61,985 nucleotides of DNA from Desulfobacteraceae bacterium (GTDB lineage: Bacteria; Desulfobacterota; Desulfobacteria; Desulfobacterales; Desulfosalsimonadaceae): the NCBI GenBank assembly GCA_003597945.1, contig QZJS01000091.1:1-61985 (forward strand), given 5' to 3'. A program made the translations under genes and the position numbers. The notes under the pieces are model-generated. The model was not told the origin of the DNA, made no database searches, and saw nothing but the letters and a program-made list of their open reading frames with translations. The first letter of the stretch is position 1, and each line of letters begins with the position of its first letter. This document shows, piece by piece, positions 8,568-18,800 of this stretch.

Positions 8568-9022
8568 TTTGAAACTCCGTTCGGAGGAAGTTTGACAATG
8601 GTGAACCAGAATTCCTTGATGGCGTTGACCACCTGGATGAACTGATTCAGATCGATGGGTTTGGTGATATAGCAGTTTGCATGCAGATCGTAGGCTTTGA
8701 GAATGTCCTCATCCGCTTTTGAGGTTGTCAGGATCACCACGGGAATCCGCCTCAAGTCTTCGTCGGCCTTGATTTCGGCAAGCACTTCCCGGCCGTCTTT
8801 GCGGGGAAGGTTGAGATCAAGAAGCACCAGATCCGGCCGGACCGCGCCGGCGAATCTCCCGGTTTTCCGGAGAAACTCCATGGCTGCCTCGCCGTCAGCC
8901 ACCACATGCAATGCGACTTTCAATTTGCTGTTTTCAAGAGACATCCGAGCCAGGTCCACATCCCCGGGATTGTCTTCCACCAGCAGAACTTGAATCGATT
9001 CTAAAGATTTTCCGGAATCCAT
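8564..9022 (-). CDS. Single-domain response regulator (Rcp1/CheY-like)
   Basis: 152 residues from the ATG at 9022, preferred over an upstream in-frame ATG at 9109 because AGAGGAGA lies just before it and the receiver begins soon after. [19 protein letters not shown] is the acidic pocket, [15 protein letters not shown] the phosphorylation site, and [11 protein letters not shown] with CYITKPIDL gives the Thr and Lys. The insertion-rich form ([16 protein letters not shown]) is that of Rcp1-type receivers that pair with phytochrome-like or Cache-type kinases. It overlaps the downstream hybrid kinase (ATGA) and follows the membrane kinase at 9139-10908, so it is likely the phosphate shuttle between them. 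Confidence 0.9.
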   Translation of the reverse strand: MDSGKSLESIQVLLVEDNPGDVDLARMSLENSKLKVALHVVADGEAAMEFLRKTGRFAGAVRPDLVLLDLNLPRKDGREVLAEIKADEDLRRIPVVILTTSKADEDILKAYDLHANCYITKPIDLNQFIQVVNAIKEFWFTIVKLPPNGVSK

Positions 9023-9138
9023 GATGAATTTCTCCTCTATATTGTTTAACGGTCCCGCGAACCATTGATCCGTTCGCTCAATGGGCGTGCTGCCTGGATG
9101 GTTGATCATATCAGTGATCCATATAAAATCATTATTTT

Positions 9139-10908
9139 TTAAGGCTCGGGAAAGGTCGTTTCACGATTTTTCGGAATCGTGAAAAAAAACGTCGCGCCTT
9201 GTCCTGGCTCGGATTCAAACCAGATCCGACCGCCGTGACGTTCGATGATCCGCATGCAGATAGCCAGCCCGATGCCGGTGCCGGGGTATTCCTCCCGGGT
9301 ATGCAGCCGCTGAAAAATGATGAATATTCGATCTTTATATTTTTCATCAATGCCGATGCCGTTGTCTTTTACGGAAAAAACCCATTCCCGGTCCCGCTGG
9401 GCGGCCGACACATGAATATGAGGCGCGGTTTCCCCTCGGAACTTAATAGCATTTGCTACCAGATTCTGGAATACCATGGTCAACTGGGAAGCATCCGCCC
9501 AAACCACGGGCAGATCGTCATTGGTGACCATGACCCGGGCTTCGGCGATGGATACGGAGAGATTTTTAATCACCACGCCCAGAAGTGCATGAGTATCCAC
9601 GGATTTGAAAGGGGTTCCCCGGGTCCCGACCCGGGCAAAGACCAGCAGATCATTGATCAACTGCCCCATGCGCACGGCCCCGTCCACCGCGTAATCGATG
9701 TATTTTTTGGCTTTTTCATCCAGTTGTCCTTCAAAATGCCGGGCCAGCAACTGGGTGTAGCTGGAAACCATGCGCAAGGGTTCCTGAAGATCATGGGACG
9801 CCACATAAGCAAACTGTTCGAGTTCACGGTTGGAGCGTTCCAGATTCGCCACGACGGCCCTCAATCGTTCCTCGCTTTCCCGCAGGGCGTCGGTCATTTC
9901 ATATTTTTCCTTAAAAAACCGAGCCCGCTGGTGCCGCCAGATCAGCCCGGCTACAGCAACCGTGGCGATCAGCAGGGCCGTCACCAGAATGATCAACCAC
10001 CACATTCTGTCCCTGATCGGGGCGTATACTTCGGCCAGATCGATCTTGGCCACCATGAACCACGGGGAATCCGGAATGGGGCGGATATCGGCGAGCACCT
10101 TTTGGTTTCGGTAATCCAAGCCTTCCACGATTCCCTGCTTTCCCGAAACCGCCATAACCGCCGGCAAGGTCTTTTTGGTCAGGGGTTCCATCCGCTTCAG
10201 GGCTGAATCCGGATCAAACCGGACGGCGTTTAAAAAAGCCGCCATGCCGCCTTCCCGACGGACAATGAGCGTTTCGGCCGTGGGACTGGGAGTGGGCCAC
10301 CGGTTGATCAGAGGATAAAGATAATTCTCCGGATCGATGCGCATCACCAGAATGCCGATGGGAATCGACAGCGTTTGCGGATCCAGGACCGGCGCCAGAA
10401 CGCTTAAATAAACTCCGTGGTTGTGGGGATCGACATGAAAATCCTCGAACGCAACCGCGCCTGATTGAAGGATTTTATTGGCTTCAAGAGAATATTGGGA
10501 TTGGTGATGGTCCGCTTCGTCCGGAATTGAAATCCAACCCCGGCCGTCGGCATCATGCAGGCAGAGACGGTCATACTGGTAATGCGAATGGACTTTGGCC
10601 ATCCAGGCGTGGATCTGGGCGCCGGCATCGGCATCGTGCGGGTTATCGAAATATCGCTCCACCAGCGCGGAAAATGCGGGATTTCGATTAAAAACCGCAG
10701 CGTCGCCAAATCGCTCCTTCCGCCACTGGATGATCTCGCCGGTTTTCAGGTCCGCGATGGCGGCAAGCTGTTGCGCGGATTCGATCCTTTCCTGTTTTTC
10801 AAAATACCGAAAAGCCAGATAGCCGGCAGCCAGAATCGCCGCGGACATGAAAACAGCCACCAGCAGAATGACCACAGGGAATATGTTCTTTCCTTCTTTG
10901 CCTGCCAT
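9139..10908 (-). CDS. Double-Cache-type membrane histidine kinase
   Basis: 589 residues. Two transmembrane helices (about 10-33 and 302-324) bracket a 265-residue extracytoplasmic region with a dCache-like pattern (Y112[59 protein letters not shown]). A short coiled coil leads to HisKA with [15 protein letters not shown] and phospho-acceptor His372, then HATPase with [17 protein letters not shown] and GTGIGLAI. There is no receiver. The next gene is a lone receiver. Ligands of such domains are small organic molecules, but this one cannot be predicted. The ribosome-binding site is weak. Confidence 0.92.
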   Translation of the reverse strand: MAGKEGKNIFPVVILLVAVFMSAAILAAGYLAFRYFEKQERIESAQQLAAIADLKTGEIIQWRKERFGDAAVFNRNPAFSALVERYFDNPHDADAGAQIHAWMAKVHSHYQYDRLCLHDADGRGWISIPDEADHHQSQYSLEANKILQSGAVAFEDFHVDPHNHGVYLSVLAPVLDPQTLSIPIGILVMRIDPENYLYPLINRWPTPSPTAETLIVRREGGMAAFLNAVRFDPDSALKRMEPLTKKTLPAVMAVSGKQGIVEGLDYRNQKVLADIRPIPDSPWFMVAKIDLAEVYAPIRDRMWWLIILVTALLIATVAVAGLIWRHQRARFFKEKYEMTDALRESEERLRAVVANLERSNRELEQFAYVASHDLQEPLRMVSSYTQLLARHFEGQLDEKAKKYIDYAVDGAVRMGQLINDLLVFARVGTRGTPFKSVDTHALLGVVIKNLSVSIAEARVMVTNDDLPVVWADASQLTMVFQNLVANAIKFRGETAPHIHVSAAQRDREWVFSVKDNGIGIDEKYKDRIFIIFQRLHTREEYPGTGIGLAICMRIIERHGGRIWFESEPGQGATFFFTIPKNRETTFPEP

Positions 10909-10967
10909 CAGTGAAAAATCCTTGGGAGACCCGTTTGCGGTAACGGCTGTTTAGCATTCGTCTGCCT

Positions 10968-11189
10968 TTACGGCTTAAACATGGGAAAATTCCTTACTTG
11001 GTGATAAACCCCTCCATCCTCGTCGGTCATGGGAACAACGAGAACGGGCAATACCGACTGCCGGATGATTTTTCCATCCTTTTTATTGAGCAGATAGAGA
11101 TGCTGAACACGCTGTTCCCCCACTGGAATAAAATCATACGCCCGCCTTCGGCAAGCTGGTCCTGGAGGGGCTGGGGAATCGTTGTTGTG
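10968..11189 (-). pseudogene. pcm: C-terminal relic of protein-L-isoaspartate O-methyltransferase
   Basis: Just beyond the stop of the nitronate-monooxygenase-like gene, the minus strand reads IPQPLQDQLAEGGRMI. After a one-base insertion it continues IPVGEQRVQHLYLLNKKDG, KIIRQSVLPVLVVPMT and ends at a TAA at 10968-10970. This is the characteristic C-terminus of Pcm (IPQPLLDQL, GGRMVIPVG, VLPVRFVP). The upstream SAM-binding two thirds are absent because the neighbouring gene occupies that place, so the gene was truncated by a deletion or insertion and then frameshifted. No function is expected. Confidence 0.8.
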
Positions 11190-12152
11190 TCACCCCGCCA
11201 GACGGGAAATGGCCTGTTTTGCCTCGCCGATCATGCGGACAAACAATTCCTTGACCGTGGGGATATCATGAGCAAGACCCACGCCCTGTCCGCAGGCAAG
11301 GATCCCGGCGCCCACGTCGCCTTCATTAAACATTCTTTTGGCGTTTTCGCCTTTTATCACTTCGTAGAGTTCGGCGAAATCGGCTTTGGATGCCTCCAGG
11401 TCAAGGCACTGGCGAGCGGCGGCATTGGCCATCACCCGGTGGGTGGCGTTTAAAGAACGCATGACCAGCATAGTGTCAAGTTCGCATGCGTTGACAAGGG
11501 CGTTTTTGATATTGTCGTGAATAGGGGCTTCCCTGGTCATGAGCAGCCGGGTCCCGATGATGGCGGCCCCGGCTCCCAGGGCAAGGACGGCCGCAAGGCC
11601 CCGACCGTCGGTCACGCCGCCGCCGCCGATAACCGGGACCTTGACGGCATCCACCACCACCGGAACCAGCACCAGGGTGCCGATATCAAGCCTTCCGGTG
11701 GCCCCACCGTTTTCATACCCGACAACCGTGACGATATCCGCGCCCATGTCCTGAACCTTCAGAGCATAACGCACCCCCACGCATTTGTGAATCCAGGTCA
11801 TGCCCAGATCTTTGAACCGCCCCACCAGCGCTTCGGGCGCGTGATGTCCGGATGTTTCCACAATCTTGACCCCGTAATCGGCCATCACGTCGATATACTC
11901 GTTGTTGTCGATCTGGGTCATGGCCGGAAACAGATTGATATTGACGGCAAAGGGTTTGGATGTCAGCGATTTCATCTTGGCGATGGCCTCGGCGAAGGAT
12001 TCTTTTGACTTGTAGTTGGCAGAGGCGATGATCCCCATGCCCCCGGCCTCGGACATGGCCGCCACGAATTCGGCCGTTGATATCCACATCATGGCCCCGC
12101 CGATAATGGGGTATTCGATTTCCAGTTTCTCAGTTACAGGGGTTTTAAGCAC
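11190..12152 (-). CDS. Nitronate monooxygenase / FabK-like FMN enzyme
   Basis: 320 residues from a GTG at 12152 preceded by AGGAG. A TIM-barrel FMN protein of the 2-nitropropane dioxygenase family: GGAMMWISTAEFVAAMSEAGG at the N-terminus, KPFAVNINLF, HHAPEA (candidate catalytic His in SGHHAPE), VGYENGGATGR, and the FMN-phosphate loops VPVIGGGGVTDGRG and ALGAGAAIIGTRLL. The family oxidises nitronates or reduces enoyl-ACP (FabK). Without a fatty acid synthesis neighbour, nitronate oxidation or an anaerobic enoyl-thioester reduction are equally open. A good promoter lies upstream at 12218-12245. Confidence 0.88.
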   Translation of the reverse strand: MLKTPVTEKLEIEYPIIGGAMMWISTAEFVAAMSEAGGMGIIASANYKSKESFAEAIAKMKSLTSKPFAVNINLFPAMTQIDNNEYIDVMADYGVKIVETSGHHAPEALVGRFKDLGMTWIHKCVGVRYALKVQDMGADIVTVVGYENGGATGRLDIGTLVLVPVVVDAVKVPVIGGGGVTDGRGLAAVLALGAGAAIIGTRLLMTREAPIHDNIKNALVNACELDTMLVMRSLNATHRVMANAAARQCLDLEASKADFAELYEVIKGENAKRMFNEGDVGAGILACGQGVGLAHDIPTVKELFVRMIGEAKQAISRLAG

Positions 12153-12217
12153 TTCCGTTCTCCTTTGTCTTTGTCGATTTCTTTATTGTTAAATTGACCT
12201 TTGATGCATTATAAATT

Positions 12218-12245
12218 TGATTGTCCGCGATTCAATCAACCTGTT
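12218..12245 (-). promoter_or_regulatory. Sigma-70-type promoter for the nitronate-monooxygenase-like gene
   Basis: On the minus strand TTGAAT (12240-12245) and a perfect TATAAT (12218-12223) are 16 bp apart, about 65 bp before the GTG start at 12152. Confidence 0.5.
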
Positions 12246-12268
12246 TAATACGAAACCGGGGACAAATA

Positions 12269-13627
12269 TTACTCCTGGCCGTGATAATAAATGATCTCGC
12301 CCCCCTTGACCACCCATCGCACATTGCGAACAGCCGCGATATCCTCTATTGGATCGCCTTCTATCACCGTAAAATCGGCATCTTTATGTGTTTCAACGGT
12401 GCCAATCCGATCCCCCATGCCGATGATGTCGGCATTGACCGATGTCGCGGCCTTAAGGGCTTCGGCTGTGGAAAACCCGGCTTTTACCAGGTGCTGGAGT
12501 TCCTTGTAATAATGGCCGAAAAAACTCAGTCCCGTGCCGCAGACATCAGTGCCGACGCCGATTTTACCTCCGCCGGCCTTTATTTTCTCGACATTCTTCA
12601 TGGCAATTGGATAGCCGCGCTTGAAAAATTGGATGTCCGGATAAAATTTTTCCATGTAATCCTTCGGCGGATATGGCTTTTTCATTAATTTTTCGACTTC
12701 ATTAATCGATTGGCGCAGGGGTTCGGGCATGAAATCGATTTTGCCCTGATCGCTTAGCCACTGGCGCATCTCGTCAATTTCAAAAGCATCGCCCAGCACT
12801 TTCAGAGTAGGTACGATGGCCATATTCCCGATGACGAAATGCTCGATGTTCAAGGGGTCGAGTTTATCAGTAGGCGCGTGTTCCAGGCTGTCCGCGCCGA
12901 TCTGTATCCCTTTTTTAAAGCCGGCGGCTTCGGTATGGTGCATGGCCAGACGCGCGCCTCTTCGGTCCGCGGTCCGCCGCAATGCCATGAAGCAGTCATC
13001 GGAGAGGTTTTCCAGCCGGCCGTGGAATAAAAACGATTTTTCGGAATACTGGGTCTTAATCCACTCGGCCCCTTTATCGATAAGCCGGTTGGCGACAAGG
13101 GCCGCATCCGACGGGGTTTTTACACGCTCGACAAATTGCCCGCCGGCCATTATCGCTTCTAAAAAATTTAAGGTGGGGGCCATTTCCGGAACCCCGGTTC
13201 TGCTGGTGATAAAGGAATTGGCCGTAATAATCCGCGGGCCGATGACCGCGCCCCCGTCGATTTTTTTCCGCCATCTCTGAATTTTGGATGGAAACGCGCC
13301 CATGTCCCTTACCGTGGTCACGCCGTATTTGACGCAATTGAAAAAATTTTTTTCAAGCTGTCGGTTCATCTGGCTGAGAGCGTCGAAATTTACCTTAAAA
13401 ACAAACGGCACGGTGATATGGACATGGGCGTCGATCAGACCCGGCAAAAGGGTTCGCCCTTTCAGATCGATCCATTCGTATCCCGGATGATGCTCATGAT
13501 CATCCGGATCATCAATGCCGGCGATAATCCCGTTGATCACCCTGACGGATTTGCCGGTCTGCAGGCCGTCGAATATGCCGTCGAATAATTTGAAATTATA
13601 AAAACCGCGCTTTACTGTTTTTACCAT
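12269..13627 (-). CDS. Amidohydrolase, imidazolonepropionase/prolidase-like
   Basis: 452 residues from the ATG at 13627 (GGAG nine bases upstream), rather than an in-frame start 45 bp earlier. Metal-dependent amidohydrolase pattern: LLPGLIDAHVHI gives the HxH pair, WIKTQY supplies the Lys that is usually carboxylated, MHHTEAAG and DSLEHAP give the next two His ligands, and KIGVGTDVCG the catalytic Asp. C-terminal GTVETHKDADFTVIEGDP is the small beta-sandwich typical of the family. Members hydrolyse dipeptides, imidazolonepropionate or related cyclic amides; the substrate here is unknown. No signal peptide. It stands as a single gene. Confidence 0.88.
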   Translation of the reverse strand: MVKTVKRGFYNFKLFDGIFDGLQTGKSVRVINGIIAGIDDPDDHEHHPGYEWIDLKGRTLLPGLIDAHVHITVPFVFKVNFDALSQMNRQLEKNFFNCVKYGVTTVRDMGAFPSKIQRWRKKIDGGAVIGPRIITANSFITSRTGVPEMAPTLNFLEAIMAGGQFVERVKTPSDAALVANRLIDKGAEWIKTQYSEKSFLFHGRLENLSDDCFMALRRTADRRGARLAMHHTEAAGFKKGIQIGADSLEHAPTDKLDPLNIEHFVIGNMAIVPTLKVLGDAFEIDEMRQWLSDQGKIDFMPEPLRQSINEVEKLMKKPYPPKDYMEKFYPDIQFFKRGYPIAMKNVEKIKAGGGKIGVGTDVCGTGLSFFGHYYKELQHLVKAGFSTAEALKAATSVNADIIGMGDRIGTVETHKDADFTVIEGDPIEDIAAVRNVRWVVKGGEIIYYHGQE

Positions 13628-13735
13628 TTGATAATGCTCCACAATTAATTGAAAACAAATAGAAATTAACAAGCCGGCCTTATCGTTTAATTTTCAAATT
13701 TGCAGTCTAATCAAAAACGTAAATCATGTAAAGCC

Positions 13736-13826
13736 GATTGGTCGGTTTGGGCCGGTTTTTTTGACCAATCAAAAACCCTTGACCTTAAAGTGTAAATCCT
13801 GATATCAAAATAATCAGATAATCTGA
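13736..13826 (+). promoter_or_regulatory. Control region of the AbrB/PIN module
   Basis: TTGACC at 13779-13784 followed about 18 bp later by TATCAA is a plausible promoter. Two inverted repeats flank it: GATTGGTC (13736-13743) with its complement at 13763-13770, and TCAGAT-A-ATCTGA (13814-13826), which lies between the promoter and the start at 13848. The second is the better candidate for an autoregulatory operator of the AbrB-like antitoxin. Confidence 0.4.
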
Positions 13827-13847
13827 AAATCAGAAAGGATTGCGCTT

Positions 13848-14144
13848 ATGAAAACGGAAACCATAAAAGTCGGCAAACGCGGAACCATCGTCATTCCAGC
13901 GGGCATCCGGCATCACTATGGGTTTGACGAGGGAACTCAGGTGCTGGTGGAGGCATCATCACAGGGCATTTTGTTGCGGCCGATGGTCTCGTTGCCCATC
14001 GAACGCTATTCCAGGGAACGAAAAGCCGAATTTTTACTCAATAACGCCGTTACATCGGAAGATTATGCCGCGGCTGTTGAAAAAGTCCGTAAAATGGGGC
14101 TTGACCCGGAGATGATACCCCATGAAGCACTGAAAATTCAATGA
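13848..14144 (+). CDS. AbrB/SpoVT-type antitoxin
   Basis: 98 residues. TIKVGKRGTIVIPAGIRHHY and FDEGTQVLVEASSQGILLRP form the swapped-hairpin AbrB DNA-binding fold used by MazE- and VapB-like antitoxins. The C-terminal half (SEDYAAAVEKVRKMGLD) would be the toxin-binding tail. AGAAAGGA precedes the ATG. The stop overlaps the start of the PIN gene by ATGA. Probably represses its own promoter through the palindrome at 13814-13826. Confidence 0.88.
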   Translation: MKTETIKVGKRGTIVIPAGIRHHYGFDEGTQVLVEASSQGILLRPMVSLPIERYSRERKAEFLLNNAVTSEDYAAAVEKVRKMGLDPEMIPHEALKIQ

Positions 14145-14539
14145 CGCCAGATAAGCTTTTTCTCGATGCCAATATTCTTTTTTCTCTTTGTTTCGGCAGC
14201 CGGGGCCTTGGGCGCCTGCTGGAAACCGCCCGTACCGGACAATGCCGTCTGATGGTCTCCCGCTATGTTCTTGAAGAGGTCCGGCGGAATCTCGATGAAC
14301 CCGAACACCTGGCGGTACTTGAAAACCTTACCCGGATGCTTGAGATTGTCCCTGAGGCAGACCCGTCTCTTGAATGCCCCGTAGATCTGCCGGATAAAGA
14401 CCGGCCGGTTTTCATGGCGGCGGCCGCCGCCGGAGCCGATTACCTGATTACCGGCGACATGACCCATTTCGGCCAATATTTCAAACAAAGATTCATGGGC
14501 GTTACCATCTGTATGGCGCGGCATTATCTGTCGCTGTGA
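14141..14539 (+). CDS. PIN-domain toxin
   Basis: 132 residues with KLFLDANILFSLCFG (first Asp, residue 9), YVLEEVRRNL (Glu), DKDRPVFMAAAAAGADYLITGD (acidic cluster near 89-91 and 109). This is the PIN-ribonuclease layout of the COG1569-type toxins. Translation is coupled to the AbrB-like gene. Its stop is only 18 bp before the YhaO-like gene, with a ribosome-binding site (AAAAGGAAA) in the gap, so all four genes may share one transcript. Confidence 0.85.
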   Translation: MTPDKLFLDANILFSLCFGSRGLGRLLETARTGQCRLMVSRYVLEEVRRNLDEPEHLAVLENLTRMLEIVPEADPSLECPVDLPDKDRPVFMAAAAAGADYLITGDMTHFGQYFKQRFMGVTICMARHYLSL

Positions 14540-14557
14540 AAAGGAAACCATTTTTTC

Positions 14558-15823
14558 ATGTTTCGATTCATTCATACCGCTGATATCCATCTGGACAGCC
14601 CCCTGCAACGCCTGGAAACCTATGATGGGGCGCCGGTCAATGAAATCCGACGGGCATCCCGCCGGGCCTTTGAAAGCCTCGTGGATTTAGCGTTGAACGA
14701 GTCCGTGGATTTTGTGCTGATTGCCGGGGACCTGTTTGACGGGGACTGGAAGGATTATCATACCGGCCTTTATTTCGTCAGCCAGATCCGGCGACTCATG
14801 GATGCCGGCATCCGGGTGTTTATCGTCGCCGGCAATCATGACGCCGCCGGCAAAATGACCCGCCATCTCCCCTATCCCGACAATGTGCATGTGTTCTCCG
14901 CCCGGAAACCCGAAACCGTCATCATCGAACCCCTCAAAGCCGCTGTCCACGGCCAGAGTTTCGCCTCTGCCGCCGTCAGCGACAACCTGGCCGTCTCCTA
15001 TCTTGAACCCGTTGGCGGTTATTTTAATATCGGCCTGCTGCATACCAGCCTCACCGGTCGTCCGGGCCATGAAAATTACGCGCCCTGCACCCTTTCGGAC
15101 CTGGCGGCCCGGGGGTATGATTACTGGGCATTGGGTCATGTCCACCGGTTTGAAATCGCCGGTCATGAGCCGATGGTTGTGTTTCCGGGGTGTATTCAGG
15201 GCCGTCATATCAGAGAAACCGGCCCTAAAGGGTGCGTGCTGGTCACGATCCGGGAAGGCCTGCCGCCTGAAACGGTTTTTTATCCCCTTGACGTGATCCG
15301 CTGGGAATCCATTGATGTGGATCTGGCCGGGACCGCCGGGCTGGAGGAAGCCATAGATATTCTGAAAGCCCGGGTTGAAGCGCTTGTTGTTGAAAATGAT
15401 CCCGTCCCGCTGATCGTGCGCGCGACGTTTACGGGAAAAACCGCCATTCATGCCCGCATTGCCGGAGACCCGGAATACTGGCGGCAGGCCGTGCGGGCAT
15501 CGGCCCTTTCCGCCTTCGGCGAGCGGGTCTGGATGGAAAAAATCAGAATCGAAACCCAACCCGTGCAACCGCCCGGCTCAAAAAGCGCTGATCCCGGTCC
15601 CCTGCGGGAATTAGAAACGTTGACGGCCGCCATAAAAAATGACTCCGCGGTTCTTAAAGATCTGGCCGACGAGCTGGGACCGCTGTTTCGCAAACTGCCG
15701 GCCGAATACCGGCAGGACATGGAGGCACTCCAGCCCGGTGATGCGGACCAGATGCGCCGGATCATCGACCAGTCCCATGATCTGCTGGTCCGGCGCCTCA
15801 TGCGGGCCGGAGGCGGGACATGA
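14558..15823 (+). CDS. YhaO-type (SbcD/Mre11-like) metallophosphoesterase nuclease
   Basis: 421 residues. FIHTADIHLDSPL gives the D9-x-H11 pair, LIAGDLFDGDW the D58 ligand, VAGNHD the N-H pair at 93-94, and LGHVHRFE the late H-x-H. This is the Mre11/SbcD fold; HLDSPL and the long C-terminal extension (about 290-421) are as in YhaO-type proteins. The stop overlaps the start of the AAA partner by ATGA (15820-15823). It presumably trims DNA ends or processes stalled-fork structures together with that ATPase. Confidence 0.9.
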   Translation: MFRFIHTADIHLDSPLQRLETYDGAPVNEIRRASRRAFESLVDLALNESVDFVLIAGDLFDGDWKDYHTGLYFVSQIRRLMDAGIRVFIVAGNHDAAGKMTRHLPYPDNVHVFSARKPETVIIEPLKAAVHGQSFASAAVSDNLAVSYLEPVGGYFNIGLLHTSLTGRPGHENYAPCTLSDLAARGYDYWALGHVHRFEIAGHEPMVVFPGCIQGRHIRETGPKGCVLVTIREGLPPETVFYPLDVIRWESIDVDLAGTAGLEEAIDILKARVEALVVENDPVPLIVRATFTGKTAIHARIAGDPEYWRQAVRASALSAFGERVWMEKIRIETQPVQPPGSKSADPGPLRELETLTAAIKNDSAVLKDLADELGPLFRKLPAEYRQDMEALQPGDADQMRRIIDQSHDLLVRRLMRAGGGT

Positions 15824-18800
15824 AAATCCTCAAATTAAATCTGATCGCCTTCGGGCCTTTCCAGGACGCGGCCTTTGACCTGTCCGGGGGCGCATCGGAT
15901 TTCCATATTCTCTTCGGTCCCAACGAGGCGGGAAAAAGTTCGGCATTGCGGGCTTTACGTAATATGCTCTTCGGCATTCCGTTACGAACAGCCGACAATT
16001 TTCGTCATCCCCATACGGCCCTTCGCGTCGGCGCGCGCCTGGCCGGGGCCGGGGGGCAGGAAATCGCTTTTATCCGTCGCAAGGGCCAGAATAAGACCCT
16101 CCGGGCCGAAGACGACAAGACCCTGTTGGCCGAAGACGCCCTGTCGCCTTTTATGGGCAATATCGGCCAGGATTTGTTTGAACAGATGTTTGCCATCGGC
16201 CATGACGATCTTGTCCGGGGAGGACAAGAAATCATTTCCGGCGGCGGCAGGGTGGGCCAGGCCCTCTTTTCCGCGGGCGCCGGTCTGATCCGGCTCCAGG
16301 CGGTGCAGCAGGATTTAGCTCTTGCCTGCGACGACCTGTTTAAACCCGCGGCTCAGAAACCCCGAATCAACGCCCTTTTATCCCAATTGCAGGAAACCCT
16401 GAAAAGCCGGAAAGACGCCCTGCTGCACGCAAAGGAATGGAAAGACCGTGAAAGCGCGCTGCATGAAACCCAAAAGCATCTTGAAGCCATCGGCAGCCGG
16501 CTTACGGACCTGAAACAGCAGCGGGCCAGGCTGGAGCGCATCCGCCATGCCCTGCCCCTGATGGCCCGGAAAAAAGAAATTGATCACGCTCTTGTTGATT
16601 GCCGGCAAGCGCCCGCGCTTGCCGATGATTTCGGCCGGCAGCGCATGGACGTTGAACAGGGTCTGGCCATGGCGCGAAACGACTTGGCCAGGGCCGCGGC
16701 CGATATTGAAAAAATCAATGGGCAACTGGCGGCCCTGACCGTGCCCGAAAAACTGCTGGAACACGGCCCCGCTGTTTCGGCCATCCAGCAGGATCTGGGC
16801 AGTTATCGCAAGGCCCGACAGGACCGGCCGGGTCTGGAGGCCCGGATGCGGCTTTTGCAGAAGCAGGCCGCCGACCAGCTCGCGGAAAACGGCATTGATT
16901 ATGACGAAGGTAAAACCAGCCATCTGAAACTGCCGCCCGGAATCATCGGCGATATCCGGGATCTCGCAAAGCAATACGAACGCTTAACCGCGCGCCTGGA
17001 GGCAAACCAGGACCAGCGCGATAACATCCGCAACCGCATGGCGGCTCTGGCGAAACAGGAACAGACCATTGCGGTTCCCGTGGATCTGACCAACCTCAGG
17101 GCGGCCCTGGAATCCGCCCAGCAAGCCGGTCCAATAGAAAAAAAATACGCGGAAAGCCGCCGGGCCGCATCGGAGATGGAAACCCGGCTCAAAAACCGGC
17201 TCAGCCGCCAGACCCTCTGGTCCGGCGATATGGCCGTATTAGACACCCTGCCTTTTCCGTCCATGGAAAGCATTGATTGTTTTGTGCAAAAATTTTCAGA
17301 CGCTGCCCGGGAAATCGACCGGCAAAAAACCGAAAAAGCGGCCATAGAAGCTAATCTGGTCAAAATCGATATCGAACTTACGGGCATGGATCTGGCCCAG
17401 GAAATTCCCACTGAAGCCGATCTGGAAGCAACCCGGCGCCTGCGGGATGAGGGATGGCGGCTTATTTCACAACAGCTTGCCGGCCATGCGCCCGATCCTT
17501 CTGAAAACCGGAAATTTATCACTCAATTTAAAAAGGCCAACGGACTGGCCGATGCCTTTGAACAAAGCATGCGTCAGGCCGACCGGATGGCCGACCGGCT
17601 CCGGCGGGAAGCGACCCAGGTCAGCCGCAAAGCCCTGCACCAGGCGGAAAAAGCGCATAAACAAGCCTTAAAGGATACCATTGGCGCGGCCCTGGACGCG
17701 GCTGTCGCACAACATGACGCCCTTGCCGCAAAATGGGCGCATCTGTGGGAACCCGCGGGCATTGTCCCCTTATCTCCCCCGGAAATGCGCGCATGGCTGG
17801 CCGACATGCAAACCAGCATCACACGATATAAGGATTTACGCGCCGCCCGGTCAGCCGGGGATTTCATGGCAGCCGAACTTGAATCCTTAAAAATTTTTCT
17901 GATCCAGGCCCTTTCCAGCCACCACAAGATCCTTGAACCGACGCGGCCTCTGGAAGAATTGACGGCAGCGGCCAAAGCCTGCATCATTGAAGGGGAGAAG
18001 GCCATTGCGGAAGCAGCCGCCATTCGGAAGGAAGTGGCATCCCTGGAGGAGGAATCATCAGGCTTAACGTCCGCAAGGGCGCGCCTGAAGCAGGAGCTGG
18101 CAACATGGAAGGAAAAGTGGAACGCCGGCATTACGGCCCTTTCCTTAACGCCGGATACGGGTCCCGGAACGGCCCAATCGGTAATTGAAGGCATTCAACA
18201 GGCCAAAAGATGCATCAATGATGCCGACACATTAAGAAAACGCATTGACGGCATTGACCGGGACTGCGCGGTTTTCATCAAAAAGATCAATGATCTGAAA
18301 ACGCTGCTCGCGCCGGAACTGGATGCCGAAAGTCCGGATATCGTGGCCGAATCCCTAAACGATCGACTGGCGGCAGCCCGGGAGGCCGCAACCCGTCGTA
18401 AAGACCTGCTGGACCGGCTTGACAACGCCCGCCGGGATCAGGCGGATGCGGAAAAGCAGATCGCTGAAAGCAACATCCGGCTCGACTCCCTCTGCCGGGA
18501 AGCCCAGTGCGACAACCCCGAAAAACTCGCTGAAATTGAACAACAGGCACGGCTGAAAAAACAGTTCCTGGAGGAAAACGAAAAAATCGAAAAAGACCTT
18601 CGGAATTTAAGCGCCGGGGCCACGGTGGATGATTTTATCGCCGAGGCCGGCTCCATGGATCCCGATGCTATCGGCCCGGAGACGGAACGCATGGATGCTG
18701 AAATCAGCGTCCTTGAGCAGGAATCCGCCGCCCTGAATCAAAATGCGGGAGTCTTGAAAAAAGAACTGCAAAACATGGACGGCAGGGCCGCTGCAGCCGG

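Noticed and set aside
10998..11453. Plus-strand open frame of 151 codons
   Set aside because: It is the shadow of the pcm relic and the nitronate-monooxygenase-like gene; no family similarity.
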